Part shown: positions 41,803-52,559 of the stretch, piece by piece
Numbering within the stretch: the stretch's first letter is position 1
How the letters are laid out: every line of letters begins with the position of its first letter
From: Prorocentrum cordatum
Taxonomy: Eukaryota; Sar; Dinophyceae; Prorocentrales; Prorocentraceae
Direction of reading: 5' to 3'
Assembly (NCBI GenBank): GCA_963575745.1
Contig: CAUYUJ010003547.1
Span: 432,001 to 496,000 of the forward strand
Length of the DNA stretch: 64,000 nt
The notes under the pieces: model-generated
The model's input: only the letters and a program-made list of their open reading frames with translations
The model's database searches: none
What the model was told of the DNA's origin: nothing
Translations under genes and position numbers: made by a program

Positions 41803-43140
41803 ATGGCACGTTTCAGCCCCTCGAGTTCTCATTCAGGTAGTTGCCATCGAACGCGCAGCCGCCGCTCTGAGCCCAGCGCGGGGCGCGGGCGCCGCAGCCC
41901 GCGCAAGACCATGTGCCTAGCCGATCGGCAGTCGCGCAGGCAGACGCCAAGCACCACGGGATCGAAGTTTAGTTTGCGGCCCCTTTTGCTTCAGCAACAC
42001 CGGCGCAATCTGCTCGCAGTTCTTCGGCATGCCCCTAAAAAGACCCCCCGGTGGGGGCCGCGCGGAGTGCTGCTTTCGGCCTCCGCAGCCTGTCTCCAGA
42101 CGGTGCCCCTGGCCGGTTTGAATTCCCCAGCAGCTCCGCAAGGCTCGTCGTTGAGGCTTCCCAGGCCTCCGCCATCAGGCGACGGGCTCGAACGCGCCCA
42201 ATGGCTCGCAATCCAGGAACAGGCGCGGGAATCACGGCCACGATGAAGGTTCCAGGTTACCGAGGGAGCAGTCCGGCCGATTGCGCCACCTGGAAGGGGC
42301 GCCACTAACATTCCAGGAGGTCTTCAGACAGGACATTGCTGTTGGGCGTGGGAAGGCCGGGCCGTGAGCTCAGATCTCAGATGCGCGTGGGAGGCGGCGT
42401 CCCAGGCCTTGCGCGTCAACCCTCATTGGTCCAGAGATAGGGGCCCTGTGGGCGCCGTCGCGCTGTCTTTGCAGCGCGCGGGGTGGGGGCTGATAGGCCC
42501 GCGCCGCGTCAGGTCTGGTCAGCAACGAGTCATTTCGCATTTTCGTACATCACCTCGCGATGTCGGGCTTCTTTTGAGAGCTGGAATAAGCAGGGCTCGG
42601 GGCGCGCATCTAGCGTCTAGTCTTCCTGGGGCTCGCGGGCGCGAGGTTGTCTGGGCGAGGGCTCCTACGCTCGGGCTTCAGAAGCTGCTGGGAGTCAGAA
42701 GATCATGTCGTAGGGCGCTGCGGGCTGGGGCCACGTGGCCAGCGGCCCGCAGATTCCGGCATGGCTACGTCGATAGCAGCAGGTGCGATTTCTGCAACCA
42801 CCCACAGGGCGCGCCGGGACACCAGTTCTACGAGTGCGAGGGTTCTGGTTCAAGAACGTTGATCCTGAGGCAGGCCCGTTGACGGTATATGATTGCTTTG
42901 AGCACAGTGAGTGGCTGACAGGGCAGGCGCATGGGACCCCTCTCGATTTTGACTCCCCCGAGCTGGTGCACGGGTTGCCTTCTCTCCCCATCCAGATCCC
43001 GCCTGCGGCCGACAAGACGGCGCTTGTTTCCTGGGGTGCGGAAAGAGCGCCTTGGGGGGTTCGTTTGCACGCGGACGGGCGTTGCATGCGGCTGGTCCGC
43101 GGTCTCCTTGTCCCTTGGGGGCTGGCCCGTGAGGGCTGAG
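41803..43140 (+). mobile_element. LINE C-terminal relic, plus strand
   Basis: WPAARRFRHGYVDSSRCDFC then NHPQGAPGHQFYECEG (42738-42842) matches the CxxC-Hx4-C zinc motif at the C-terminus of many LINE ORF2 proteins (R-W-x-G-Y ... C-x-x-C ... GT-x-x-H-x-x-x-x-C). It lies at the end of a 173-codon frame starting at 42364; the following 300 bp open in another frame (42783-43139) with no motif. The sequence 41803-42360 is open on both strands without recognisable domains. Confidence 0.45.
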
Positions 43141-44130
43141 TACGGGGCCCTTGCGGGGCCTGCCCGAAAGGTTCCGAGGGCGGAACGCCAGGCCATCCTC
43201 CGCGCGTTGCGCGCTTGGCCGTGGGACCCCGAAGTCGCGTCTGACCATTTGTCCGCGGCAAAAGAGGGCGCCTCCTGGGACCAAGGTCGCGCCGCGGGCG
43301 CGGCCGAGCACGCGTCGCCATGGGGGGCGAGTTTTGGAGCAGCATCAAGACATGCCTGAGAGGCCCGCGCCCCGCCGGGCCCCAGCGCGCCGCGACTCTG
43401 AGCAGGCCCTGGCGGGCCAAGCGATCGGGGGGCCGAGGGCCTGGGCCAAGGCGTCGTCGACTGCGCTGGCAATGCGCGGGCTGATTCCTTCGCCAGGCTG
43501 GGGGCGGCCGAGCATGAGCTACCCGAGGTTTGGGCGGCTCAGCTTCAAGAGTCTTTCAATGTTTGCCACCGCGCCCTGGATTTCTGTCGAGAGCCGCGCG
43601 GCACGTAGCCGCCCCTGCCCCGAAAGTGCCGACGCGACCAAGCGCGCTAGGCGATTCTGCGTCGCAGCTCTCTCCGCTTGCCCATGATCTGGAGGCGGCG
43701 GAGGGGGCGCCGAGAGGCGTTCCTTGCGCGCGGCGCCGCTGCTCTGCGAGCGCTAATGAGTGCGCAGCAGCGCGAGCAACCCAGTGCAAGTTGTAGGCCT
43801 ACGGCCCCCCACTTCTACCCCTCGGCTGCGCGGGCCCGGCGGCGCGGGGGCGCCTCCCCCCAGGGCTCGATATGATGCTGTCAAGGCCGCCCTCTTGGAA
43901 CTTGGGCTCGAGGGCTTCGCTGAGTCGACGGGGCCCCCTTGCGCCCCCCTGTTCAAAGCGCGTATTGGGCAGCCTGCTGGCCGCTTATACATGCAACGGC
44001 GCGCCGGGCCCGGGGGCCCGGGGCCGGGACCCCGACCGCAAATGTGGGCCCCGGGGGGCCCAGAGGCTCGTCGGACCGCCGGGCGCCGTCCAAGATCGTT
44101 CGCAGGCGGCTTCGGAACGCGCTCCGATGG
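43141..44130 (+). other. GC-rich sequence, nothing recognised
   Basis: Several frames are open on both strands (for example 43151-43687 plus and 42695-43420 minus) with Ala/Arg/Pro-rich translations and no motif. It resembles the composition of 21100-23100. The right end grades into the tandem repeat array. Confidence 0.4.
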
Positions 44131-45200
44131 CTCTAGATGCCTTCCAAGACGCCTGTCATGACACCAGGAAGGTCCCAGAAGCCTCCAAGACGCTCCGAGA
44201 GGCAGCCCAAGAGAGGCCCAAGAAGCACACATCGTGTCATTCTTATGGGAAAACGTATATTTTTCGCATGTTCGCCTCTTGGGCTTTCACCGCGTCCAAG
44301 ACGGCCTAAGAGGCGCCCAAGACGGTCTACGAGGCCTCCGGGGGCGCTCCAAGGCTGCGCACGAGTGGCCCAGGACGGCCCCAAGACGGCCCAAGAGAGC
44401 CCCAAGACGAGTTCGAGAGGGGCCCCAGACGGAGAAAGCCAACCTCGAATTCCGAGCTTCGGGCCCGAGAGGCTCCAGGAGGCGCCAAAATGCCGCCAAG
44501 AGGCGCCAAAAGGCTCCCCAAAGCACCCCAAGACGTTCCAAGAGGCACCCCAAGAGAGGTCCAAGAAACAATAATCGTGCCATTCCTATGGGAAAACGTA
44601 TATTTTTCGCATGTTCGCATCTTGGGCTTTCACCGCGTCCAAGACGGCCCAAGAGGCCTCCAAGACGGCTTAGGAGGTTTCGGGAGCGCTCCAAGGCTGC
44701 GCACGAGTGGCTCAGGACGGCCCCAAGACGGCCCAAGAGAACCCCAAGACGACTTCGAGAGGGGTCCCAGAAGGAGAAAGCCACTCTCGAATTCCGAGCT
44801 TCCGGCCCAACGCATCCCAGGAGGCGCCAAAACGCCGCCCAGAGGCGCCAAAAGGTTTCCAAAATCAGCCCAAGACGTTCCGAGAGGCACCCCTAAGAGA
44901 GGTCCAAGAAGCAAAAATGGTTTCATTCCCATGGCAAAACGTATACTTTTCGTATGGTCGCCTGTTGGGTTTTCACCGCGTCCAACACGTCCGAAGAGGC
45001 TCCCCAGGCGGCCTAGGTGGCCCCCAAGAGAGTTCCAAGACGGTTCACGAGGCGTAGAATTCCGAGCTTTCGGCCCCAAGAGGCTCCAGGAGGCGCCAAG
45101 AGAGCTCCAAGAAGCCCCCACGAGAGACCCAGGACGCCCCAAGAGGCTCCAAAGGCGGCCCAAGAGAGCCCCAAGATGGGCCCGAGAGGGGTTCCACGCA
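44130..45200 (+). repeat. 343-bp tandem repeat, three copies, built of CCAAGACGGCC units
   Basis: The AT-rich landmark ATGG(G/C)AAAACGTATA begins at 44245, 44588 and 44931, exactly 343 bp apart. Each is followed by TTTTCGCATGTTCGC-like sequence and TTTCACCGCGTCCAA. The remaining 280 bp of each unit consist of degenerate CCAAGA(C/G)GGC and CCAAGAGGC units. This is a higher-order array formed from the dispersed family seen elsewhere in the window. Confidence 0.85.
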
Positions 45201-45224
45201 AGTTGTTATTGTATCGCTCGGGAA

Positions 45225-45345
45225 AGGACGAGGATGAGGAGGAAGACGAGGAGGAGGAGGAGGAGGAGGAGGAGGAGGAGGAGGAGGAGGAGAGGGAGGA
45301 GGAGGAAGAGGAGGAGCAGGAGAAGGAGGAGGAGGGGTGCTGTGG
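45225..45345 (+). repeat. GAG trinucleotide microsatellite
   Basis: GACGAGGATGAGGAGGAAGA grading into (GAG)n and GAGGAGCAGGAG. Translates as poly-Glu or poly-Arg; no gene. Confidence 0.9.
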
Positions 45346-45477
45346 ACGCCGCCGAAGCTTCCCGGGGGGTCCTGGGGGCACCTTGGTCTAGGGCCCCTCG
45401 CCGCAGCGGCTGAGCGCAGCCCGAAACATTGGAGCGTTCGGAGTCCCGGGGTCGAGTTTGAGACGACTTTGCGTTTC

Positions 45478-46090
45478 CAGTGTCTCGCTCTTTTCGACAG
45501 TCGAAGGCCAGACTGACAGATTGCCTTGGGTTCCAGGGGCCACTCTGGCGTGGCCAGGTTGGAGGTTTTTCCTTGCTCGCCAGTCTGTTACCTCGCTGGC
45601 TCCCTCGCCAGATTGCTAATTTTTGCCAGAATGGGGCCGCCAGATTGGCGCCAGATTGGCTTCGACTTCGCGTCCCAAGATTTCAGTGTCTCGCTCTTCT
45701 CCTGGACAGTGGAAGGCCAGACTGACAGAATGCCTTGGGTTCCACGGGCCACTCTGGCGTGGCCAGGTTGGAGGTTTTTCCTTGCTCGCCAGTCTGTAAC
45801 CTCGCTGGCTCTCCGCCAGATTGCAAACTTTTGCCAGATTGGGGCCGCCAGATTGGCTTCGACTTCGCGTCCCAAGATTTCAGTGTCTCGCCCTTCTCCT
45901 GGACAGTCGAAGGCCAGACTGACAGATTGCCTTGGGTTCCAGGGCCACTCTGGCGTGGCCAGGTTGGAGATTTCTACTTGCTCGCCAGTCTGTTACCTCG
46001 CTGGCTCCCCCGCCAGATTGCCAATTTTTGCCCGATAGGCGCCGCCAGATTGGCGCCAGATTGGCTTCGACTTCGCGTCCCCAATTTCTT
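45478..46090 (+). repeat. About 200-bp tandem repeat, three copies
   Basis: Units start with AGTGTCTCGC(T/C)CTT at about 45478, 45687 and 45881. Each holds AAGGCCAGACTGACAGA, CACTCTGGCGTGGCCAGG, TTGCTCGCCAGTCTGT and CCAGATTGGCTTCGACTTCG. Spacing is 209 and 194 bp; the difference arises from presence or absence of the second CCAGATTGGCG element. The last copy degenerates at about 46085. Confidence 0.85.
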
Positions 46091-46896
46091 CTCACAACGA
46101 TTCCTGGGTCTGTGACTCGACAGAACCTAAGCGCGCGCGAAGCGCGCACGTGGTTCTAGTTTTTGTCTGCCGCCGATGCGCGGCGCGCCGTCGAGTCGAG
46201 GCCCCGACCCGGCGCGAGCTCCTTGCGCCGCGTGAATGGATTGCTTCGTCGAGCCAGGCTCGGTTCAGGGACGGGGTCCTCGCTGGTCTCGAGCCGCGCC
46301 CGCCGCGCTGTATAGGGTCCGTCCAAGGTTATGTTGTGATCGTGGGCCGATTGGTTTGCGAAGGCGCAGATATCTTGGATCGTCGGATTGACGCTGGAAT
46401 GGGCAGCTACGCACGGGGCACCCCCCCTTCGCGGGCATTGGCCTTGTGTCTTTCTGCTTGCCCTCTTCGCGCGTCGGTCTCTGGGCGCCGCATCTCCGTG
46501 CCGGTCGGCCATGTGTCGGAATTTTTCTGCGCGCCTCCAGTGGCCCGCGCCCCCGCGTGCAGTGCGCCCCCCTGTCAGTCAGGGCTTCGCCGCGATGGCA
46601 GAGCCTCGCTTATTTGCATGTATCTGCTTCTCTGCATTTATTTGAATGCATGTGCTCGGGCACTTGCGGGCGGCTGGGGAGCCATGAGCAATTGGCCCAT
46701 TCTGGGGTTGCCCCAAGTATGGCCCCGATGGCTGTGCCCATGCGTCGCCCTGCGCTTTGCGATAACTATCTTGTTTCAAGGCAGCCAGCTTTTCCCTGGC
46801 GCCCGCGCGCGCTTTCACATGGCGGCGCTGGCTTCCCAGCGCTGCCCCGGGGCTCGGCCCCCTTTGCCCAGCGGCTAGGGTCCGCTTCGGCGCATG
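46091..46896 (+). other. GC-rich sequence, no confident gene
   Basis: Begins with a hairpin at 46127-46158 (AGAACC ... GGTTCT enclosing GCGCGC ... GCGCGC). A plus-strand frame spans 46150-46878 without a domain that I can name; the minus strand would be the continuation of the LINE RT at 46897 but shows no motif. Confidence 0.35.
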
Positions 46897-47589
46897 CTAG
46901 ACTTTGGCGGCCCCGCTGCCCCTTAGACAGATACTGGTTGGGTAGCGTCTCGCGTGGGAGCCGTCAAGACCCACCGCAGACTTAGGAGAGAAGGACCTGG
47001 AGACGGCGCGATTAGTCTCCCCCTCCATCTTCGGGGGCGGGGTCAGCTTCACACGCTCGTTCGGCAGAGAGGTTTTGTTGCCGCGCTCGGCCCTGAGAAG
47101 CTCCTGGGGATCAGACGCCATCCTGCCAAGAGCCTCTCGGTGGATGCCTTCACGGAACCATGCCACCCAACTTTGGCGTTGTTGCCCGCAAAAAAGGGTG
47201 GAGCGCGCGCTGCCATCTCAGTGAAGTGGGCCACCTCAGCCGAAGGGGCCTCCGACCAGGCCTTGACCGCAAAGGCAGCATGCTGATATAATCTCTGCGC
47301 GCTCAACTTGGCGCGCCGACGCCGACTCGGGCAAGGCGCGCCAGGCGCGACACAGCGCAACAAAAGGCGCATCTTGTGGAGGACATGAGGCCTCAGTGTA
47401 TTGGATGAGGGCTTGTGCAGCCATATCAATGCGCGGAGCACTGGATATTGGGGAGCTCTCCGATCACGCCCCAGAGCAGGGCGGCAGCAGAGAGAATCTC
47501 CTTCCCATTGGCTCCATATCGAGAAAGCTTGATACCCACGATAGTTCAGAACTCCTTATCCGAGGCATTGTAGGCCGCACGGAACGACT

Positions 47590-48377
47590 CATCCAGAACA
47601 GCGAACTACCCCTTTGTGGGCCCTAACCAGGGCCCTGTCCAGTAAAGTCACCTTTGGTACGACGGGGGATCGGGAGACGGACCGATCGGGTGATCCACGG
47701 GGATTTGGGGCAGTCAGCACGTGGAGCTGATCAACGCCCAGCAAAAAAAGCCTCAGTGGGACGCGAGGGTGGAAGGTGGCAGAGTCTATGGCGGCGGCAA
47801 GTAAGCTCACGGTTTTGGCGGGGCCACCCGAGACTGACGAAGAAGTCGCACACGCGAGGGCCATTTGTCCAAAACCAAGTCGCACCGTCTGCCGCCACCA
47901 GCTGGGCCCGAAAGTTGTGCATGAATTCGTACTCGTGCAACGCTCCAGGCTCAAGGTTGATATCGCTTCCGTTCACGTAAGGCATCCCGCACACCTGACA
48001 TAGAGGCCCCCGAAACTCCTACGATATCCAGATTGAGCTCGCTGGGGCCTGGCGATTCCTTGATGTAGAGGGAGGAGGGGGGGATGGACTGACCATGAGG
48101 GGTGTCAGCAATACCGGCGATGGCCCTGTGAGGCAAAACACATACACACCTTACGGGGGCCCCAAGCAGGCCCTTCCAAGACCTGGCAAACAGGCCATTC
48201 AACAGAGGCTTCCACTTTTTCCCGTGGCCCTTGGGATCCACAGAGGCTTCCAACCATGAAGGACGACCAGAAGGCCCTGCTCATGAAGCCCCCGTCAAGG
48301 AACTTGCGCGTGGATGAGCTCAACTTTAGCAGAGCAGTGAGGACGCCACTCCTTGATGGAGGACCACGCATTCGCAT
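47590..48377 (-). pseudogene. LINE endonuclease relic
   Basis: GSDINLEPGALHEYEFMHNF then RAQLVAADGATWFWTNGPRV and CDFFVSLGWP (47970-47840) match the GDFN-x-EP-x-x-L ... DYF block of dinoflagellate-type LINE endonucleases, with GDFN altered to GSDIN. HPRVPLRLFLLGVDQLHVL (about 47775) fits the H-R/P-P-V-x-L-x-L segment that follows. Upstream, DPKGHGKKWKPLLNGLFARS (about 48235) is in a coding-like frame. At least one frame change separates the segments. Confidence 0.55.
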
Positions 48378-48379
48378 TG

Positions 48380-49048
48380 AGGGTCTCTAGCTCCAGAGGA
48401 AATTCCTCCAGGGGGGACTTGGCGGGCTCCCGGAGTGATTCAGGGCGGCAGCTGTAGAGATGGAATGCTTTCTCCCAGGCTGAGGGGACTGAGCAGGATG
48501 CCTGGTTATGACATGAGAACCGCTTCGACGAAGCAGTCAGGCTCCCTGACGAGATACATCATGCCCCAGATCTTCTGGTCAGGGCCTGGCCCGACCAGAT
48601 GAACCAAAGACGAGCCTCCACCCAGAGGACTTGCCAAGAGGATTGGTTTTGAATTATCCTTGTCGTTCTCAAGGGTCTCATGGGTAGGGGTGAGGGAGGG
48701 GTAGCGCGAATGCCACCACGTGTCAGCAGGATGCCACTACGTGCCAGCAGCTCCCCTCACCTCAACCGTATTCGTGCCACCCTCCAAGCGGACGACAGTG
48801 TGATTTATGTTGCCCCCCTTCATCCAGCTTGTAGCGACTAGGCAGGCTGATTGGAAAATTAGAACATTGTGCCCCCCCCCCCGAGCCAGAAACCGAAGCT
48901 CACAACAAACCTCAAAGCCCAGTGGTGGTTTCTGCGGAAATGGGGGGGCTCCTTGTGCTGCCGTAGTTCTGGCTGCCTATGTGCGAACACTCGCCAGCAA
49001 GGCCTCCCCTGTCGCCTGGCTGGGAGGGTCCCCTGACCCTGCCGACCC
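48380..49048 (-). other. LINE interior between ORF1 and endonuclease, not assigned
   Basis: No clear frame on either strand except short open runs. It would correspond to the ORF1-ORF2 junction and ORF2 N-terminus of the surrounding LINE. The run of ten C at about 48873-48882 and GC-rich minus-strand sequence near 49020-49080 are the only notable points. Confidence 0.35.
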
Positions 49049-50235
49049 TCAGCCGGGAGGCTCGGTGGCGGCTGGGGCATCAGGAGATTCAGCGGCAGGA
49101 CCATCGCCACGAGGTACAGGAACGTCTGCCACCACCGCGCCGCCGTTATTATCGTTCCTTTTCTTCTTGCACAGCCGTGTCGCTTGAGCTGCCCGAGCCT
49201 CTTTAGCAGGAGCGATTCCAGCAATTTCTGTAAGCAGCTTCTTAGCCATCTCGTGCAGTCTTATACAGAAAGTGTTCCTGTGTGTCTCCACCTACTGAAA
49301 ATCCTCAGCTGTGGTCGTGTCGCCTTCGTCAGCCGCCTCCAGCTTGAATATATCACCGAAGTCAATGGAGAAAGCGTGTACCTTTCCCTTGAGCAACGCT
49401 TCCAAATAAATAGCTGGAGCCCCAGCAGCACCACCAGCAGGGATCGAGTTGACGTTGGAGACATTCTGAGCCAGTTTCTCGTAACAGGTGCCCAGCACCT
49501 CCACATCCACGGTCATTGACTAGTTCCACTAGTTCTGGTTCTCAAACCAGTCCAGATTGGCAGTGTGCCTCCGTAGTGTTGCCAACCGTCTCATGCAGGG
49601 TGACGAAGGCCTCGAGCTCGCTGATGGTGAGGGCTGCCACGCTTTGCAGCAGCTGCTGGTGGTCCTGTGGGGCCAGGGACACGCGCCGCCCGGAGTGCTT
49701 GCCGTCCTCCGCCATTTGTGGCCTTGCCTTCGGCTGGAACAATGCCCTGCGAGCCAGCTTCCCGAACAGAGTACAGTCGGACCGAGGTGTAAGATCGAGG
49801 TCGGTTTGGGGATGGTACCCTACTGTTCTTCGTGTCTGTTGGAAGCTCTTGTGTATCCTGGGGAGGGTACCCTAGGATGTTCTGGGGTGTTTGCCGGCGG
49901 AGGGTCTTATGCTCTTGAAGAATGGTATTGTGTCCTAGGTCCAACTGTGAGCCCCGCGAGCAAGCTTCCCGAGCAGAGTAGGACAGGGAAGGTGCATTTC
50001 TTCGAGCCCTACAATGTTTACAAAATGTGTGCAACCGCTCGTTACTTTCGCAACCGCACCACTCACAACTCCAACGACCCTGGGAAGGACCATCACCACG
50101 GGGCGGCCAAATGCTGGACTCGACCTTCCACGGTGCACTGGATCCTGACTGAACGCCTTTACCCGCTTCCAGTCTAGAAGACGCCCACCCAGCGCGAGTG
50201 CCAAGGGGCCCACGAAGAACGTCCCTTGCCACCAA
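49049..50235 (-). pseudogene. LINE ORF1 with RanBP2-type zinc finger
   Basis: RWSCEWCGCESNERLHTF then CKHC at about 50076-50008 follows W-x-C-x2-C ... N-x6-C-x2-C, the RanBP2/Npl4-type finger that binds RNA or ubiquitin in known proteins. An apparent insertion of about 200 bp (about 49780-49960) is flanked by related sequences, AGCTTCCCGA(A/G)CAGAGTA at about 49756 and 49963. The C-terminal part reads VEVLGTCYEKLAQNVSNVNS ... AFSIDFGDIFKLEAADEGDT and, after an in-frame TAG at 49294, EMAKKLLTEIAGIAPAKEAR and a Lys/Arg-rich stretch. Confidence 0.5.
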
Positions 50236-50975
50236 CGCCGCCTACCGCCATGATTCTGGACAAGGCGTGGTGAGAGGATGCTCCAGCAGAAGCTCACACA
50301 TGAAAGATACGGGATGAGGTCCTCTGACCTGAGAAGAGATCCGGGAACGAGCCACCCCAGCCCGCAACAGCACAGCCGTTCTGAAGTTTGATGCTGCAAG
50401 TCCAAACTGCCTGGGCCAGAACGACTGGGGAGTGAGGGGGAGGAGGAGGAGGCCTGCGAGGAGGAGGAGGAGGAGGAGACCCTCGTCCCTTCCAGTTTCC
50501 TTCTTCGTGTTCGCCCTCTCTGGGTCCAGGGTTGGGCGGGGGGGGCTCTGGCCGTCGCGGCCAGATTCGCCTCGGAGTCCTGGGCAGATCGCGGCCTGGC
50601 AGGTGTCTGAGGAGTACAGCCGGCACAGAGGGAGTAGGAGGATTTGGAGGGTGAAAGAAGGGGGCTGCAACAGGGGGTCTTGAATGGGGGCCGAATGGCC
50701 CATGTATGCTCAATGTATCGCTCATGTATGTGATCGGATATGATTGGCATCCAGTGTTGGCAGTCATGGAGGGCCAGTCGTTCGTGCCCGCGCGTTGCCC
50801 GCGCGGGCAAACGCGCCGTCCATCCATTATCGTTCATGCGTGCGGGCGTTCTTGCATATCGCGCGTGGGGCGGCGAAGTGGAGTGCAAGTGTGTCTTGAT
50901 TGTGCGATTGATGACCGTGTATGTTCCCAAACGATGTTTTGTCGACCCCCAAGACAGATTCGGAATGTCGCGATT
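50236..50975 (+). other. Intergenic DNA
   Basis: Contains a GA-rich stretch at about 50420-50480. A 369-codon minus-strand frame (51044-49935) runs across it and across the palindromic array without a domain and is judged non-coding apart from its overlap with LINE ORF1. Confidence 0.5.
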
Positions 50976-50979
50976 CTCC

Positions 50980-51203
50980 CAATATGTGAATTCACATTTC
51001 CCTTTTTTCCAAAATGTTAATTCACATTTTCCTGTTTCCCACAATGTGAATGCACATTCTGGCCCTTTCCATACATATTATTTTACCAGGTTCCAACATC
51101 TGAATGTACACTTTCCTTTTCTCCAAAATATAATTTCACAATCTTTGCCCCCCAAATGTGAATGCACATTCTGTTTTTCCCCACCATGTGAATTCACGTT
51201 CTG
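50980..51203 (+). repeat. 30-bp tandem array of imperfect palindromes (ATGTGAATTCACAT type)
   Basis: Eight units at about 30-bp spacing, with cores near 50983, 51013, 51043, 51073 (degenerate), 51097, 51126, 51155 and 51186. The core is ATGTGAAT(T/G)CACATT, self-complementary or nearly so, separated by pyrimidine-rich spacers (TCTG, CCCTTTTTTCC). It is distinctly AT-rich against GC-rich flanks. Confidence 0.85.
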
Positions 51204-52528
51204 CCTGGGCCATCAAGGTCCCTAAAACTGAGGCGCAGTGCTCCGCATGCCAGATTGGCTGGGCAGATTTTGACACTCACTTCACCGCCTTCGTTTATTC
51301 AAACCGTGTCTTTTTGCGCCCTCAGCGCACGTTGCTTTCGTCGCATTCCCCGAGCCCCCCTCCTCCTTGCTTCGTTTACCCTCAAGTCTCGCGCGTGGGT
51401 GCAGGCGGGGAGCTTGACTTGGTTCCCCCGCCGAACACAGCAATCGAGGATGTATCGCACATGGGTGGCCCATAGAGGCACCATTGCCGGGACCATGCGC
51501 CAAATCCTCACTTTCACCGTCCAAGGGGTAAGGAGGATGAGGAGGAAGAGAAGGATGAGGCTTCTTGGGGCCCTCTTGAGACCTAAATGCGGGCCCTTGT
51601 CCTCCTCATCCCCTCCCTACCCTCTCTCTTCCTGTTCGTCTTCGTCGTCCTCCTGATGACGCTTCACCGCTAGCGCTTCACAAGCCAAGGTCTCGCGCGC
51701 GGCCTCGTCTAGTTATGCAGGTTGGTCTTCGCATGAGTCTGGGTTTGCTTGGCGCATTTCGTGGGCACCGTCATCAGTGCGGGAGCATCGTCCCCTGGGA
51801 AAGAACGTTGGCAGGAGGGTTGAGAGCAACCGTAGCTTCGGAAGGGTACCCGTATGTGCCTCATGCTTGGGATTTCCACCTTGGAAATCTCAGTTGTTTT
51901 GTGCACCCCCGTGGTCCACTGCGCATTTGGCGAGGCGGGCTCACGTTCGGGACCCGCGTGGTGTCGATATTTTCTTGTTTCCTCTAGGAAGTCGCAGCAG
52001 CAGCTGGTTGAGCGCACGGGGTCATTTCGGAAGAAAGTTCGAACCGACGCCAGCGGGGGGACGGCCTTCCAAGAGGGAGGCAGGGTCGAAGTGGGGGTAG
52101 CCGAGTCAGGAATTCCGATCATCCTTCTCCCTCCTCCGAGGTCTGGAGCGACGCGGACCGCCCCTCGTGGCAAGATGTCCCCGGAGGAGCACGCGGCCCA
52201 GGAGCCACGGACTCTCGGCCACCCCACATCGGAGACAGACACAGTGTCTGGCAACCGTTCGACTCGGCCGAGGTCCAGGCCGCTTAAATTTGGCCGAAGT
52301 GGATGGGGTACTGTGGGGGCGCGCATCAAGAAGCCATAGGTTGTTCGTCAGGGTATGCTGGACTTCTTCGCTCCGCGAGCTGCGCGGTGACTTCCCGCAG
52401 CCGCTCAAGAAGTTGCTGCGTTCCTGGTGCTCAGGGTTTCCCCTCAGGTGCCCCTCGCGCGTGGGTTTTCAGGGTTGGGTTTCTTGCAGGGGGTTCTTGC
52501 GGCCGCCCCCGCACTGTAGGTGGATCGC
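51204..52528 (+). other. Intergenic sequence, nothing recognised
   Basis: Open frames exist (51715-51987 and 51854-52339 plus; 51709-52329 minus) but none carries a known motif. The stretch around 51700-52400 has even composition and coding-like frames, and could be remains of a retroelement too diverged to name. GCCAGATTGGCTGGGCAGATTT at about 51249 resembles the units of the 45478 array. Confidence 0.35.
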
Positions 52529-52558
52529 GCCGCATTGCCGATGCATCGGCGATGCGGC
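52529..52558 (+). repeat. 30-bp near-perfect palindrome
   Basis: Left arm GCCGCATTGCCGATG, right arm CATCGGCGATGCGGC: 14 of 15 pairs match (one G-T). A related perfect palindrome, ATCGGCGATGCATCGCCGAT, lies at 57294-57313. Confidence 0.8.
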
Positions 52559-52559
52559 T

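Larger units (their letters stand above)
46897..50235 (-). mobile_element. LINE with RanBP2-type zinc finger ORF1 and endonuclease, minus strand
   Basis: Reads from 50235 downward. ORF1 with a zinc finger (about 50073-50004), ORF1 C-terminal part (49516-49049), endonuclease (48377-47640) and the N-terminal part of RT (47166-46897) with RAVSRSFSPKSAVGLDGSHA then RRYPT, the K/S-x-A-x-G-x-DG block that opens LINE RTs. The rest of the RT is not recognised and may be lost. Frame changes and stops throughout. Confidence 0.65.

Noticed and set aside
46150-46878. 242-codon plus-strand frame as a gene
   Set aside because: No motif in the protein, no splice or start context, and it lies where the minus-strand LINE RT should continue.
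49935-51044. 369-codon minus-strand frame as a host gene
   Set aside because: It crosses the palindromic array and a GA tract and has no domain; only its overlap with LINE ORF1 is meaningful, and that is in another frame.
50980-51203. CRISPR-like array
   Set aside because: Spacers are only about 12-15 bp and pyrimidine-rich, units are palindromic, and the genome is eukaryotic.
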